A stretch of DNA of 25,796 bases from an uncultured Verrucomicrobiales bacterium (lineage in GTDB: Bacteria > Verrucomicrobiota > Verrucomicrobiia > Verrucomicrobiales > Akkermansiaceae), in contig CALFTQ010000040.1 of NCBI GenBank assembly GCA_937916135.1, positions 1-25,796 on the forward strand. The letters run 5' to 3'. Shown one piece after another: positions 7,436-15,854 of this stretch. Every line of letters starts with the position of its first letter. Positions within the stretch are counted from its first letter, which is position 1. The notes under the pieces were generated by a model, which made no database searches, was not told where the DNA came from, and saw only the letters and a program-made list of their open reading frames with translations. The translations under genes were made by a program, and so were the position numbers.

Positions 7436-9105
7436 CTTGTAACAAAACCATGAAAGAATTGGACATCTCCTCGACAAAACCGCCAGAGCTGCCGCATTTG
7501 CACCTCCATCATACGGCGATAACTCATTCGATACCCAAAAGCCGGATGAGTAACCTCCGTATCCAGTCGCCGCGCCCACGCCCGCCAGAATTGGCGACGT
7601 CCGGAATCCTTCAACATCGTGCCGCGCGCGGTTTCTAGAAAATCAGCGCGAGATATTTCACCTCGATTTATGAGAGAGATGACCACGGAATCCACAACAA
7701 GAGGACGGAACTCCTCCATCATATCCAACGCCAAGGCGGGACGTCCATATCTCGGGCTATGAAAAAATCCGAGAAATGGGTCTAGGCCAACGGTATATGC
7801 CATTCCGGTCAATTCCTTGGAAAGGATAGAATAGCCAAGAGACAACAATGCATTCACCGGATCACGGGGCGGGCGGCGGTTGCGTCCGTCAAATCCAAAT
7901 CCCATGGAATCTTTGAGCATGGTAGAAAAATGTGAAAAATACAAGGCGGCGGACATCCCCTCGACCCCGCGCAAGGCCCCCAGACCAGGCTGCGAGGAAC
8001 ACGAATCACGCAGCCGCGCCAGCTCCCGCAATACCGAATCTGGAGCATTACCATTGCGCATCAGAATAACCCGCTGATTATGAATTTTGGATTTAATGAT
8101 TTCTGAAGCTATTACCAGACGTTTATCAGGCAATGTCCACATTCTGTATTGTCCCATGCGAGCATCAACCCCAGAAAGCGGCAAGCCGCCAGACATACCA
8201 ATGAATCGACCTGCTGCGCTGAAATAGGAAATGGGAATAGAATGTTCCATCAGCGCCGTAACAGCCTGTGCACTTACCTGCACTGGACCGTACAAGTAAA
8301 CAGCCTGGAGCTGGTGCAGGGGATGACGCGCCACAAGTTCACCCTCCAGACGGACATGAACTTCGCCGCCCCTGATACCCACTGCCGCCCGATTATTCTG
8401 TACCACCAGAATTTCCCCCTTATCATTCTCAGGCATCGGGGGCCGCGGTGTTTCCGATTCCGTTTTTCTTCCGACATCGCCAGCAGCCCACGCTTTACTT
8501 TCCAGAGGCAGGCAAATGGGATAAGCCGAACACGCCAGACAGCGGGAAAAATACTCAACCGGCGGTGGGCAGTTCCCCTGCTCTGCCACCTCAAAAGCAG
8601 CTGCTATATATGCCTTACACTTATCAAAAAGCTCATCCGTTAACTCCAGGGAGACGTGTCGCTTAACGGCAGCATAATACACGCTTGCAGCACTAACTTG
8701 CACACCGGACTCCGCTAACAGCAAAGCGTATGCAGCTAACTGGACAGCATCGTTTTCCTTAACCTCCCAATCGCCGGAATCGTTGCGAGCCGGATGCCCT
8801 TTTTTATAATCAACAAGACTTACGCAACCCGTTTCAGCATCCTTTTCCAACAAATCCACCACACCTGTGATGCGCAATTTTTCCGAAGACAAGGCCACCG
8901 ACCGCAAAGTACCTCCCTCTGCGGTCAGCGCCTCGTGTTTCAAACGGCTTGGGTCATCCACTCTGGAATGTATGGCATCACCCTCAACGGTATCTTCGTT
9001 AGCAACAAAGAGATTCTCCACCCACTGCAAGTAAAACAAGCGCGGGCAATAAACGTAGTTATGCAACCGTCGAACAGGTAAAAGCGGAATTTCTTCAGAA
9101 CTCAT
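7432..9105 (-). CDS. cas4-cas1: Cas4-Cas1 fusion, spacer-acquisition nuclease/integrase
   Basis: This 557-residue protein joins two adaptation enzymes. Residues 1-200 are Cas4, a RecB-like nuclease that trims prespacers: Cys20 (YVYCPRLF), Asp84 (GVVDLL), Asp99-x-Lys101 (VDYKK) and the cluster Cys189, Cys192, Cys198 for an Fe-S centre. From about 230 on it is the Cas1 integrase, with the metal ligands Glu382 (RGVEGMSAALYF), His449 (GFFHSPRYGRPALALD) and Glu464 or Glu465 (DMMEEFRP). Cas4-Cas1 fusions are characteristic of subtypes V-B and I-U/I-G. The start overlaps the cas12b stop by 4 nt (ATGA) and the end overlaps cas2 in the same way. All expected catalytic residues are present, so adaptation should be functional. 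Confidence 0.96.
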   Translation of the reverse strand: MSSEEIPLLPVRRLHNYVYCPRLFYLQWVENLFVANEDTVEGDAIHSRVDDPSRLKHEALTAEGGTLRSVALSSEKLRITGVVDLLEKDAETGCVSLVDYKKGHPARNDSGDWEVKENDAVQLAAYALLLAESGVQVSAASVYYAAVKRHVSLELTDELFDKCKAYIAAAFEVAEQGNCPPPVEYFSRCLACSAYPICLPLESKAWAAGDVGRKTESETPRPPMPENDKGEILVVQNNRAAVGIRGGEVHVRLEGELVARHPLHQLQAVYLYGPVQVSAQAVTALMEHSIPISYFSAAGRFIGMSGGLPLSGVDARMGQYRMWTLPDKRLVIASEIIKSKIHNQRVILMRNGNAPDSVLRELARLRDSCSSQPGLGALRGVEGMSAALYFSHFSTMLKDSMGFGFDGRNRRPPRDPVNALLSLGYSILSKELTGMAYTVGLDPFLGFFHSPRYGRPALALDMMEEFRPLVVDSVVISLINRGEISRADFLETARGTMLKDSGRRQFWRAWARRLDTEVTHPAFGYRMSYRRMMEVQMRQLWRFCRGDVQFFHGFVTR

Positions 9106-12100
9106 GTAGGAATATCATCCGATGTGTCGGTTTCATCAGTATGCAGCAATTGTTCCACCAAGCGCGCGTCTATGCCTGCATTTTTCAACTGCTGAATATT
9201 GAACAAATGGCACATCTGCCACTGTTTTCTCTTCATTATCCCCCATAGCGTTTTCCCGTAAGCCAGATAAGCCCTCGTCTCTGCATTACCATAGGCAGCA
9301 AAGTACTCATCTTTCCACTCGGAAGAAACAGCAAATGCAGATATCTTATTGCCATCGGGCTGAATGGATTTCAACTTGGTCAAACTCCACCCTGTCTTCA
9401 AGCTTTTCTCGCGAGCATTGTCGCACACCGGCACCAAACCAGCTTTCTTCATCTCCATACGGACCCGGTGCAGCAAGTGCAGCGATTCCGGGGCAGCCAA
9501 TCCGCGCCAAGCGACATTTGTAGCCGCATTCATATCAGCATTGCGCAGGGTAAACCTCCCGTCCCGCAGAGATAAGAATAGCTCTCCATCATTTGTCAGT
9601 TCTCCTCCTTTTGACAAACGAGGCAGTACCAGAGTAACATTCTCCCTCTTGCCTGCAGTAACAACCTCTTCCCATATGGCTTGATATACGGCTGCGGTCT
9701 TACGCACGCTTTCCTTTCCATTGCGCTGCAACAATGTCAGATACTCTGGCTTCAACATCGTGGGACGAAAACCTGGTTCCGAGGTCATTGAATCAAACTT
9801 GGAAGTGTAATGAGCATGGGTAAAGACAACCGGAATGCCGAATATTTCCTCAAGAAGCTGCGTCACCTTTGCCACAATCTGCCGGTGAGCCCAACGCATC
9901 AACCCTGAGTTCTCAAGCCGTGCTCGTTCCAGAGAAGTCAGATAAAGGCTGAGATTCTCCATCACAACAAAATCTACAGGCTCTCGCCCGGGAATACGCT
10001 CATATTCGCCATGAATAATATCACGACCGTCTGGATTCTTATCATCCCGTGAGGGAATAAGACGAACGCCTAACGCCTGCGCAACGATATCGTGAGCAAT
10101 CAAATTGACGCGTTGCTCACGCATATTCTCGATTTTTTCCAAAATCTCAGGACATGGATCAATGACCTTTGCGTCTTTTAACCTGCGGCCAAATGTAACA
10201 GGTTCACCAGGAACAAATGATAACACTTTCCCCATGGACTGCAACAGCTGCCTGAGCGTTTCAAGCTGAGTCAAACGGGCAACAGACAAACCTCCGCGAT
10301 GGAAAACTGGTCGATGCGGTATACCGCCCTCTTCAGTTAAGCGCATCACGCCAGAGCCCTGCCAGCCCTTGCGCTGTTCGGGTTCCCATTTCCAAGACCC
10401 GTGTTTGCGAGGCAAAATAAGGCTTGTTACTAGTTCTGCATACTCAGGCAACTGACAGCGCAGCTCTTCAGCTGCATCCAGAACCCTCTCATAGACCGCA
10501 TCTTCCTGGTGCGCTTCCAGAAGAGCACAGACTCCGGGTATTATCTCTGCGTACGCAAAATAATCCGCCATGCGCTCTAAAACCGCAGATTTTCTATCAG
10601 GGTCCTTAAGCCCGGACAAGAAAGACAAGTATGTTTTCAGTCGACTTGTCAAACGCTTAAAGCTTTTGAGCGCTCTATTGCCCAGACGGAGCACATCTTC
10701 AGACTCATTCTCATCGAACTGAGCACCAGCAGCTTCTATAATCAGCTTGGCAATTCTTCTATCTTCAGGGGAAGCAAGACTTACGGCTGGAATCTTTTTA
10801 CCGGCAACCCAACGAGGTTGCTCCCCCGGAAGGCGAGATAAACCTTGCTTAACCACATAGCCATACCATTTAGCATTTGAACTATCCCCTATCAAGCGAC
10901 CTATTAGCTCATCACCTCTGGATTTAGAAGAAGTAGAGCAGGTTGAAACACGCAACAGTGACCAGGCAACCGAGCTACGAAGACCTAAATCTATGCCCAA
11001 CACTGTAAACTCCTTTTCTTGTTCCCACCAAGGGCGATTCTTACCTTTGTAGGTAGCAGGCCAGTGCAAATGAAGTTTCTCATCCCTGCCTCCAAGGAAT
11101 TGACCGGCCCAACGCTCAGCCTTGCCAAGAGACTTCTGAAGAGCAGTCACATCCAGCGACACGGGGAAGTTCAGGTAATAACAAGCCTCCGAGCCCTGCC
11201 CCCGAACCTGCAAACCAATGGCAGGCGTACGTTCCAGGCGAACAGGTGCAATATCATCCCCCAAAGCCTTCATCATCGGTTGCAACCACGGCAGGGTCGT
11301 ATTTTCTCCCTTTTTAGGAACCATCCATTTGCCAGCGTCCTGCCCCATATCATCCCTCAAAAATCTTGGAGCTGAGAAAGCAACACGAATCGAGCCCGTT
11401 TCACAATGTCCTTTAGCATTCCGAACGACCACCTGCATGCGCAAACCACCCTCGCAACCGGGGATAAACTCACACCCCTTTCCACTTCCAAAATTGGAAA
11501 GATCAGAATAAATCATCTGGCGAGGGGAGGCCACCACATCTGCTGCCGTCACCCTGACCTCTCGGCTGTATTTCTCAACCTGCCCGCACAAGTATTGCCA
11601 GTGGGAAAAATCACGCAGTATATTCTGAGATCTCGGAAGCTTCTCATCTTTTACCGCATGATAATCATGCCAGATAGGCCGATACTCATCCTGACACAGT
11701 GCTGCGAACAGCACCTGGGAGCCAAATTTTTTGCTTTTAGCCTGATATTCACGAACAATCTTGGATAAATCGTGGCTGCTGCAGTCCCCCGTGAGCTCCC
11801 TTTTCAACCACAGAGCCCTCACTTCCTCATAATCATTCAGTGTTCGTGAGGAAATGTGGTATTCAGTAACAGGGTCAGGCGAAATTTCCGCTACAAGTTT
11901 TTTGAGGAGCTCAAACCTATAATCTCCCCCTAATACAGCCACCGTCTGTTCCTCATCAGATTCCACATAATCCTTCGTCTTTTTACCACTCTCAACATAT
12001 TCCAACTGCGCAGCATAATTCGCCCGCTCTGCATCACGTTCTTTCGTTTTAAGCTCAAAACCATGTAACGTTTTCAAAGCTTCCTTAAACGCAAGAATAT

Positions 12101-13181
12101 CCCATTCTTTGGAATACATGAGATTATCCGACGATTCCCAGTTAGGCAACGCTGAAAAACCTTTGTAAACGTATCCTCGTTTTCCGCGAGCCAGTATGAG
12201 CGGGTCATTTTCCAAACTGAAGCAATCATACTCTTGAACCTCGTCTGACATCTTCGCCTTTTCTTTCCCTAACTTGGCAGCAAGCATCCCCGCTGACAAT
12301 CGGCAGGGATAGAACATAAAAAAGATTGCGGCTTGCTTCAGCTCCGGTGCAACCTTGTTATTTTTTGCCAAGGAACGCACCATGGGAGCCCTACTCAGCA
12401 CAGCCTGCACTTCATCAAGAAGTTCCTGAATACAAGCGTTCTCTTCAAATTTATTCCATGCAGCATCTGATTTTGCACGTAACACCGAACACAAAGCTTG
12501 CATTGCATCCGCCACCTGCTCCGGCACCTCCTCCTCAGCATAAAACAGAGAGTTCGTCTGGGTCGAATTAGGCTGTGTCTTAATCCCTGCCCATGACAAA
12601 TCCATTTCCTGCGAAAGAGCAAATAACTCCGCTTCACCGATATCCTCCCTGTTGAGCTCCCTCTGCAACTTTCGTTTTCCTTCAATAGCTCGTCGTTCCT
12701 TAACGCTGTACGAGAAATTACCACCAAACTCAGGATCACATAATTTAGGTAACACCTCTCGGCCTTGCTGTTGAATAGCGCCCTCCCCCTTCTGTGTTTG
12801 CTCAATTACGTAATGCTCGACATACGGCAAAACATCCAACCTATCGCATCCTTCATAAATATGCGCCACGGCATCATCAAACGTGACTCCTTCTGACAAA
12901 CTCAAAGTACGGGCTATGGAGCGCTGCAACGTGCAAGCACCAGCCTTACCTCTAGGCAAATCATCCCATATTGCCCTCACCTGCTTCTTAAATCTGCTTC
13001 CCAGAGTCTCTTTCCCATCTTCCGCCATTCCCGCCAACGCCACCAAGTGATAGTTGACGGCATCCTGAAAAAGACGATTCGTTCTCTCCAATGCAGCCAA
13101 TGCAGATTCCTTATCCTGCGGCAGGTTCTCATCTTCAAAACGAGCCTGCACAATACGTCCCTGATAAATACGAGTAGCCAT
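9102..13181 (-). CDS. cas12b: Type V-B effector nuclease Cas12b (C2c1), long form
   Basis: A single large effector of 1359 residues that would use a crRNA:tracrRNA pair to cleave DNA with one RuvC nuclease. RuvC-I is GIDLGLRSSVAW with Asp731, RuvC-II is FVVMENLSLY with Glu1075 and RuvC-III is LRNADMNAATNVAW with Asp1216, so the catalytic triad is intact. The block HYTSKFDSMTSEPGFR (about 1124-1139) sits between RuvC-II and RuvC-III, in the position of the (Y/S)(T/S)SxFDxxTxxPGxR segment of Cas12b. No HNH domain and no zinc-finger Cys pairs are visible in the C-terminus. The Cas4-Cas1 partner and the repeat ending fit V-B. At 1359 residues it is longer than the well-studied Bacillota enzymes (about 1100-1130); the extra length is spread over the N-terminal lobe and the segment between RuvC-I and RuvC-II. 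The family call is confident, although divergent. Confidence 0.92.
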   Translation of the reverse strand: MATRIYQGRIVQARFEDENLPQDKESALAALERTNRLFQDAVNYHLVALAGMAEDGKETLGSRFKKQVRAIWDDLPRGKAGACTLQRSIARTLSLSEGVTFDDAVAHIYEGCDRLDVLPYVEHYVIEQTQKGEGAIQQQGREVLPKLCDPEFGGNFSYSVKERRAIEGKRKLQRELNREDIGEAELFALSQEMDLSWAGIKTQPNSTQTNSLFYAEEEVPEQVADAMQALCSVLRAKSDAAWNKFEENACIQELLDEVQAVLSRAPMVRSLAKNNKVAPELKQAAIFFMFYPCRLSAGMLAAKLGKEKAKMSDEVQEYDCFSLENDPLILARGKRGYVYKGFSALPNWESSDNLMYSKEWDILAFKEALKTLHGFELKTKERDAERANYAAQLEYVESGKKTKDYVESDEEQTVAVLGGDYRFELLKKLVAEISPDPVTEYHISSRTLNDYEEVRALWLKRELTGDCSSHDLSKIVREYQAKSKKFGSQVLFAALCQDEYRPIWHDYHAVKDEKLPRSQNILRDFSHWQYLCGQVEKYSREVRVTAADVVASPRQMIYSDLSNFGSGKGCEFIPGCEGGLRMQVVVRNAKGHCETGSIRVAFSAPRFLRDDMGQDAGKWMVPKKGENTTLPWLQPMMKALGDDIAPVRLERTPAIGLQVRGQGSEACYYLNFPVSLDVTALQKSLGKAERWAGQFLGGRDEKLHLHWPATYKGKNRPWWEQEKEFTVLGIDLGLRSSVAWSLLRVSTCSTSSKSRGDELIGRLIGDSSNAKWYGYVVKQGLSRLPGEQPRWVAGKKIPAVSLASPEDRRIAKLIIEAAGAQFDENESEDVLRLGNRALKSFKRLTSRLKTYLSFLSGLKDPDRKSAVLERMADYFAYAEIIPGVCALLEAHQEDAVYERVLDAAEELRCQLPEYAELVTSLILPRKHGSWKWEPEQRKGWQGSGVMRLTEEGGIPHRPVFHRGGLSVARLTQLETLRQLLQSMGKVLSFVPGEPVTFGRRLKDAKVIDPCPEILEKIENMREQRVNLIAHDIVAQALGVRLIPSRDDKNPDGRDIIHGEYERIPGREPVDFVVMENLSLYLTSLERARLENSGLMRWAHRQIVAKVTQLLEEIFGIPVVFTHAHYTSKFDSMTSEPGFRPTMLKPEYLTLLQRNGKESVRKTAAVYQAIWEEVVTAGKRENVTLVLPRLSKGGELTNDGELFLSLRDGRFTLRNADMNAATNVAWRGLAAPESLHLLHRVRMEMKKAGLVPVCDNAREKSLKTGWSLTKLKSIQPDGNKISAFAVSSEWKDEYFAAYGNAETRAYLAYGKTLWGIMKRKQWQMCHLFNIQQLKNAGIDARLVEQLLHTDETDTSDDIPT

Positions 13182-13208
13182 CGTGATATGCGTGTTACCT
13201 TACATGAT

Positions 13209-13236
13209 AGACTACCATAAGAACACCTGAAGTCAA
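13209..13236 (-). promoter_or_regulatory. Candidate promoter of the cas operon
   Basis: On the minus strand TTGACT (13231-13236) and TAGTCT (13209-13214) are 16 nt apart, about 28 nt ahead of the cas12b ATG. It is the only good hexamer pair in the gap and would drive cas12b, cas4-cas1 and cas2 together. Confidence 0.5.
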
Positions 13237-13249
13237 CAAAAAAATTATC

Positions 13250-13263
13250 AATAGACGTCTATT
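13250..13263. promoter_or_regulatory. Perfect 14-bp palindrome upstream of the cas promoter
   Basis: AATAGACGTCTATT is its own reverse complement and lies 14 bp upstream of the proposed -35 hexamer of the cas operon. A perfect palindrome of this length is the size of a dimeric regulator site. The rest of the gap to the next terminator (13264-13429) shows no gene, only a weak GCATT/AATGC hairpin near 13290. Confidence 0.45.
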
Positions 13264-13429
13264 TCGCAAACACGTCACTAATCTTTGACGCATTGCTCCC
13301 CGAATGCGACAAGGAGCAGAAAAAACGGATATACCGTCAGTAGGCTAACATATGCACATCGCGGCGTCAAGATTTTCAAACTGCAGGGTTGCATCAACAT
13401 CAGCCCAACTTCAACCTCCCACAACAAGC

Positions 13430-13463
13430 AAAAAACCACCCCCGGGTGGGGGCCTGGGGGTGG
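13430..13463 (-). terminator. Rho-independent terminator of the Ro60-like gene
   Basis: On the minus strand CCACCCCC pairs with GGGGGTGG across a 12-nt loop and is followed by six T residues. It lies about 50 nt after the stop codon of the DUF2828 gene and isolates it from the cas operon. Confidence 0.85.
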
Positions 13464-13515
13464 TGATGGGTGGGGGATGGGCTTGTGACTTTTGGGTTGA
13501 ATGTGTGAGGGGGGA

Positions 13516-15060
13516 TCAGGAGGCCAGGGTGATGGGCTGGTAGCGGTCGGAGTTGAGGACGCTGAGCATGAAGTGCTCCGGGGTTTTGCCGGAGAGAATC
13601 TGCTCGAACATGCCGGGCTTGCAGCCGCCGATGAGGGTGGTGCCCTGCGCATCGCGGGTGACGGGTACGTTGCCGTAGTTGCACCGGGCGGCGTTCCAGA
13701 AGACGAGGCGGGGCATGGTGTAGCCGGCGGCGGCGTAGCGCTGCGCAATCATCTGACAGGCAGTGGGGTTGCCCGCGCCCTGCACGCAGTAGTCGAACTG
13801 CATATCGGAGATGATGATGATGCACCGGGGCATCTGCTCTGCCGGCAGGTGGGCCTGCACGGCGGAGCGGAGCACGAGGTCGAACACTGCCTCCAGGTTG
13901 GTGTTCATGCCCCAATCCATGCCGAGCATGTACTCCACCTTCTGGTGCAGCGGCCAGGCGGGGTCCACTTCCACCAGGGAGGGCTCGGCGGAGAAGGTGA
14001 TGAGCTTATCCTTGAAGATGCCGGTGTTGCGCTCGGCCACGTAGAGGCCCAGGGACATGGCGACATCGACAGGACTGGGATTACCACCACAGAACATGGA
14101 GCCGGAGACATCCACCACAGCCAGCCAGTTGGCACCGGCGGCCTCGCCGAAATAATCCGGCAGGGAACGCCACATGTTGTCCAGCTGCAGGAGCTCGAGC
14201 TCACTGGCGTTCTCACGGCATTTGTTCATGATGTCGTATGGGTAGAGGGTGCGCACGTTCACCTTGGGTTCTGCCTCTTCCACCACGTAGTTTTCCACGG
14301 TGAGCGACTTGTGCAGCGACTCAACATAGGCGCGGTAGCGCTCGCCATCGTTCTTCATGAAAGCCTTGCGGTATTTCACCCCGGCGTTGGAGGGCACGGC
14401 ACTGTAGCTGAAGGTGTAGTCCCGGCGGGTAAGGCGGGTCTCCAGCACGTCGATCTGGCGGCGGAGGGCCACGAGGGTCTGGCGGTACTGCTTCTCGCTG
14501 AGACCGAGGGCGCGGTAGAGGCGCCGGGCCAGCGCGCGGGTGGCGGCGGAGGAGGTGTTGCACGAGGGCATCCACTTGGCCAGCAGGGAGATGGAGGCCT
14601 TCCGCCCCTGCTCTGCCAAGGTGGCCTGGTCTGCCTTCAGCTGCTCTGCCACCAGGGTGGTGATGGCGGAGTCCAGCGCGGCAGAGACACCGAAGAGGGC
14701 GAAGAGGTCATCCCAGCGGCCGTAGTCGGGGATGTGGCGGATGATGCCGCTGCGCAGGAAGAGCTCCGTGTCCAGCTCCGCCACAGTGCGGATACCAGCG
14801 CGGAACACCTCGCGCTCTCCCTGGCCGCCGTTGCCGCGGATATCGCGCAGGTAGAACAGGCAGCGGAGGGTGCCGAGCTTGTCCTCGCGGTAGGCGGCGC
14901 GCACAGCCTGGGGCACATCGGCGGGGGTCTTGCGCAGGGCGGCTCCGCCCGAGAAAAGATCCAGCAGGGCGGAAAGGGTGGAGCGGCAGGCGGACATGCC
15001 GTTGGTGGTGGTGGTGGAGTTGCGGTACTCCTTCATGGCATTGAATAACGGATTGGTCAT
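13516..15060 (-). CDS. DUF2828 / Ro60-like RNA-binding protein with VWA domain
   Basis: I start at the ATG at 15060 (MTNPLFNAMKEYRNS, 514 residues); the frame stays open 14 codons further to a TTG. The N-terminal two thirds carry features I associate with the DUF2828 family: LRDIRGNGGQGERE (about 72-84), SLLAKWMPSCNTSS and VPSNAGVKYRKAFMKNDGERYRAY. The C-terminal third is a von Willebrand A domain with a complete MIDAS: VVDVSGSM (about 315-322), TFSAE and IIISDMQFD. A helical-repeat RNA-binding module followed by a VWA domain is the Ro60 (TROVE) plan, a ring that binds Y RNAs and misfolded RNAs. Six Y-RNA-like units lie directly upstream on the same strand, which strongly supports an RNP role. 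The exact RNA-binding residues cannot be assigned here. Confidence 0.8.
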   Translation of the reverse strand: MTNPLFNAMKEYRNSTTTTNGMSACRSTLSALLDLFSGGAALRKTPADVPQAVRAAYREDKLGTLRCLFYLRDIRGNGGQGEREVFRAGIRTVAELDTELFLRSGIIRHIPDYGRWDDLFALFGVSAALDSAITTLVAEQLKADQATLAEQGRKASISLLAKWMPSCNTSSAATRALARRLYRALGLSEKQYRQTLVALRRQIDVLETRLTRRDYTFSYSAVPSNAGVKYRKAFMKNDGERYRAYVESLHKSLTVENYVVEEAEPKVNVRTLYPYDIMNKCRENASELELLQLDNMWRSLPDYFGEAAGANWLAVVDVSGSMFCGGNPSPVDVAMSLGLYVAERNTGIFKDKLITFSAEPSLVEVDPAWPLHQKVEYMLGMDWGMNTNLEAVFDLVLRSAVQAHLPAEQMPRCIIIISDMQFDYCVQGAGNPTACQMIAQRYAAAGYTMPRLVFWNAARCNYGNVPVTRDAQGTTLIGGCKPGMFEQILSGKTPEHFMLSVLNSDRYQPITLAS

Positions 15061-15231
15061 GGTTGTGTTAACTATTAGGTTGTGTGTGGTGATTACAGGC
15101 AAATCCGCTTTCTTCTGGGGTGTGGAGTCAATCCGCCTATCGTGTCGGCGCGGGCGCTGCTTCGCAGCAGGACCTGTTGGCTGTCAGGGTAGTGCTTACT
15201 TGTACTTTTTTCTCAGATGAGAACTATTTGC
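15061..15231 (-). other. 5' region of the Ro60-like gene
   Basis: This is the non-coding gap between the last small-RNA unit and the protein start. It holds a small hairpin (GCTGC-TTC-GCAGC, 15156-15168) but no clear terminator and no convincing promoter, so the protein may be translated from a transcript that also spans the small-RNA array. Confidence 0.4.
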
Positions 15232-15324
15232 CAAGACACAGGGGGCTTCGTGAAAAACCCCCACTTTCATCTGTTTAACAAACAGGCCCTTGGTTAGAGG
15301 CAGGGTTTGCTGTGTGTGTCTTTG
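15232..15324 (-). ncRNA. Y-RNA-like unit A (no tRNA-like domain)
   Basis: A 93-nt unit on the minus strand whose ends pair: 5' CAAAGACAC (15324-15316) with 3' GTGTCTTG (15239-15232), leaving one A bulged. The 5' strand is followed by ACACAGCAAAC, shared by the other units. Inside are a CTGTTT-GTT-AAACAG hairpin and a GGGGG/CCCCC hairpin. It ends only 4 nt from unit B and is the unit closest to the Ro60-like gene. Confidence 0.65.
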
Positions 15325-15328
15325 TGGT

Positions 15329-15449
15329 CAAGACTCCGGATATGTTTTAACGGCTCTACCGACTGAGCTACATCGGCCATGGGGCCGACGATGGGATTCG
15401 AACCCACGACAAGTTAATCTACATAATGCGTTTGCTGTAGGAGTCTTTG
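15329..15449 (-). ncRNA. Y-RNA-like unit B with permuted tRNA-like domain
   Basis: A 121-nt unit closed by 5' CAAAGACTCC and 3' GGAGTCTTG with a bulged A, then TACAGCAAAC. Inside (15347-15417) are all the arms of a tRNA in permuted order. First comes the 3' strand of an anticodon stem, TTAAC, then the T arm GTGGG-TTCGAAT-CCCAT. An acceptor stem CGTCGGC/GCCGATG follows, closed by a CCCATG loop. The D arm GCTCAGTCGGTAGAGC comes next, and then GTTAA, which pairs with the TTAAC. The anticodon loop is opened and its two sides continue into a long helix (TATGT/ACATA) reaching the terminal stem. This fits a tRNA mimic of the YrlA Y-RNA kind, not a working tRNA. Confidence 0.78.
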
Positions 15450-15520
15450 AGAGGGGTACCCGCCCTGCCGCTTGCGCGGCCCGGGTGGGGTTAAGGGTTG
15501 GCGGAATGACCAGGCGGATT
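15450..15520. repeat. Inter-unit linker, copy 1
   Basis: This spacer between units B and C resembles the spacer between units E and F (15855-15930). Both contain GGGTTAAGGGTT preceded by a GC-rich hairpin with a GCTT or GCTTT core. The duplication shows that the array grew by copying a unit together with its flank. Confidence 0.5.
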
Positions 15521-15600
15521 CAAGACGCTGGAGCCTTGCGGCTCCTCTGTATCGGTCAGAGCCCAAATCTGATGATTGCAGATTGCTGTGTGCGTCTTTC
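15521..15600 (-). ncRNA. Y-RNA-like unit C (no tRNA-like domain)
   Basis: An 80-nt unit, the shortest. Terminal pairing is GAAAGACGC (15600-15592) with GCGTCTTG (15528-15521); the variable pairs differ from units A and B but remain complementary. ACACAGCAATC follows the 5' strand. Inside are three hairpins: ATCTG/CAGAT, CTCTG/CAGAG and GGAGCC-GCAA-GGCTCC with a GNRA tetraloop. Confidence 0.62.
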
Positions 15601-15632
15601 CACCGCCTGGCGGGGGATGGCGCAGGCGAAGC

Positions 15633-15731
15633 CAAGACACCTTTGTGCCGCACTTATGTACCTGTCGTACGTGCATATGGCACAAACTCTTTGGGGGTTT
15701 TAACCAGTGCAGTTGCTGGATGTGTCTTTTG
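15633..15731 (-). ncRNA. Y-RNA-like unit D (no tRNA-like domain)
   Basis: A 99-nt unit with terminal stem CAAAAGACAC (15731-15722) and GTGTCTTG (15640-15633), two A residues unpaired instead of one, followed by ATCCAGCAAC. The interior holds a strong long hairpin in which TTTGTGCC pairs with GGCACAAA and, further in, GCAC with GTGC and GTAC with GTAC. Confidence 0.6.
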
Positions 15732-15748
15732 TTCGCCCACGGTGGGGA

Positions 15749-15854
15749 CAAGGCTCGCGTTGGTTTTCCGTAAGCCGGCGGTTACCCGCCGGCAGCCCGA
15801 CCGCGCAGGGCGAGCCGGTAAGAGGAGAACTCCGGATTGCTGTCGGAGCCTTTG
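15749..15854 (-). ncRNA. Y-RNA-like unit E (no tRNA-like domain)
   Basis: A 106-nt unit. Its terminal stem CAAAGGCTC (15854-15846) with GAGCCTTG (15756-15749) changes an A-T pair of the other units to G-C on both strands, a clear compensatory change. CGACAGCAATC follows. The interior contains the very stable GCCGGCGG-GTAA-CCGCCGGC hairpin and a CCGGC/GCCGG hairpin enclosing GCCC/GGGC. Confidence 0.62.

Noticed and set aside
9102..13181. Effector assigned to Cas12a or Cas9
   Set aside because: No HNH domain, a Cas4-Cas1 fusion, a repeat ending in GTGGCAC and an anti-repeat RNA all point to V-B.
13501..15048. 515-codon plus-strand open frame opposite the Ro60-like gene
   Set aside because: A shadow frame; the minus-strand protein has clear VWA and DUF2828-type motifs.
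13516..15102. Earlier TTG start of the Ro60-like gene
   Set aside because: The 14 extra residues show no family resemblance and an ATG follows that gives the expected N-terminus.
15329..15449. Two-piece permuted tmRNA or an ordinary tRNA gene
   Set aside because: There is no tag-coding region, an anticodon stem is present, and the halves are in reversed order with the acceptor closed. The shared terminal stem with non-tRNA units favours a Y RNA.
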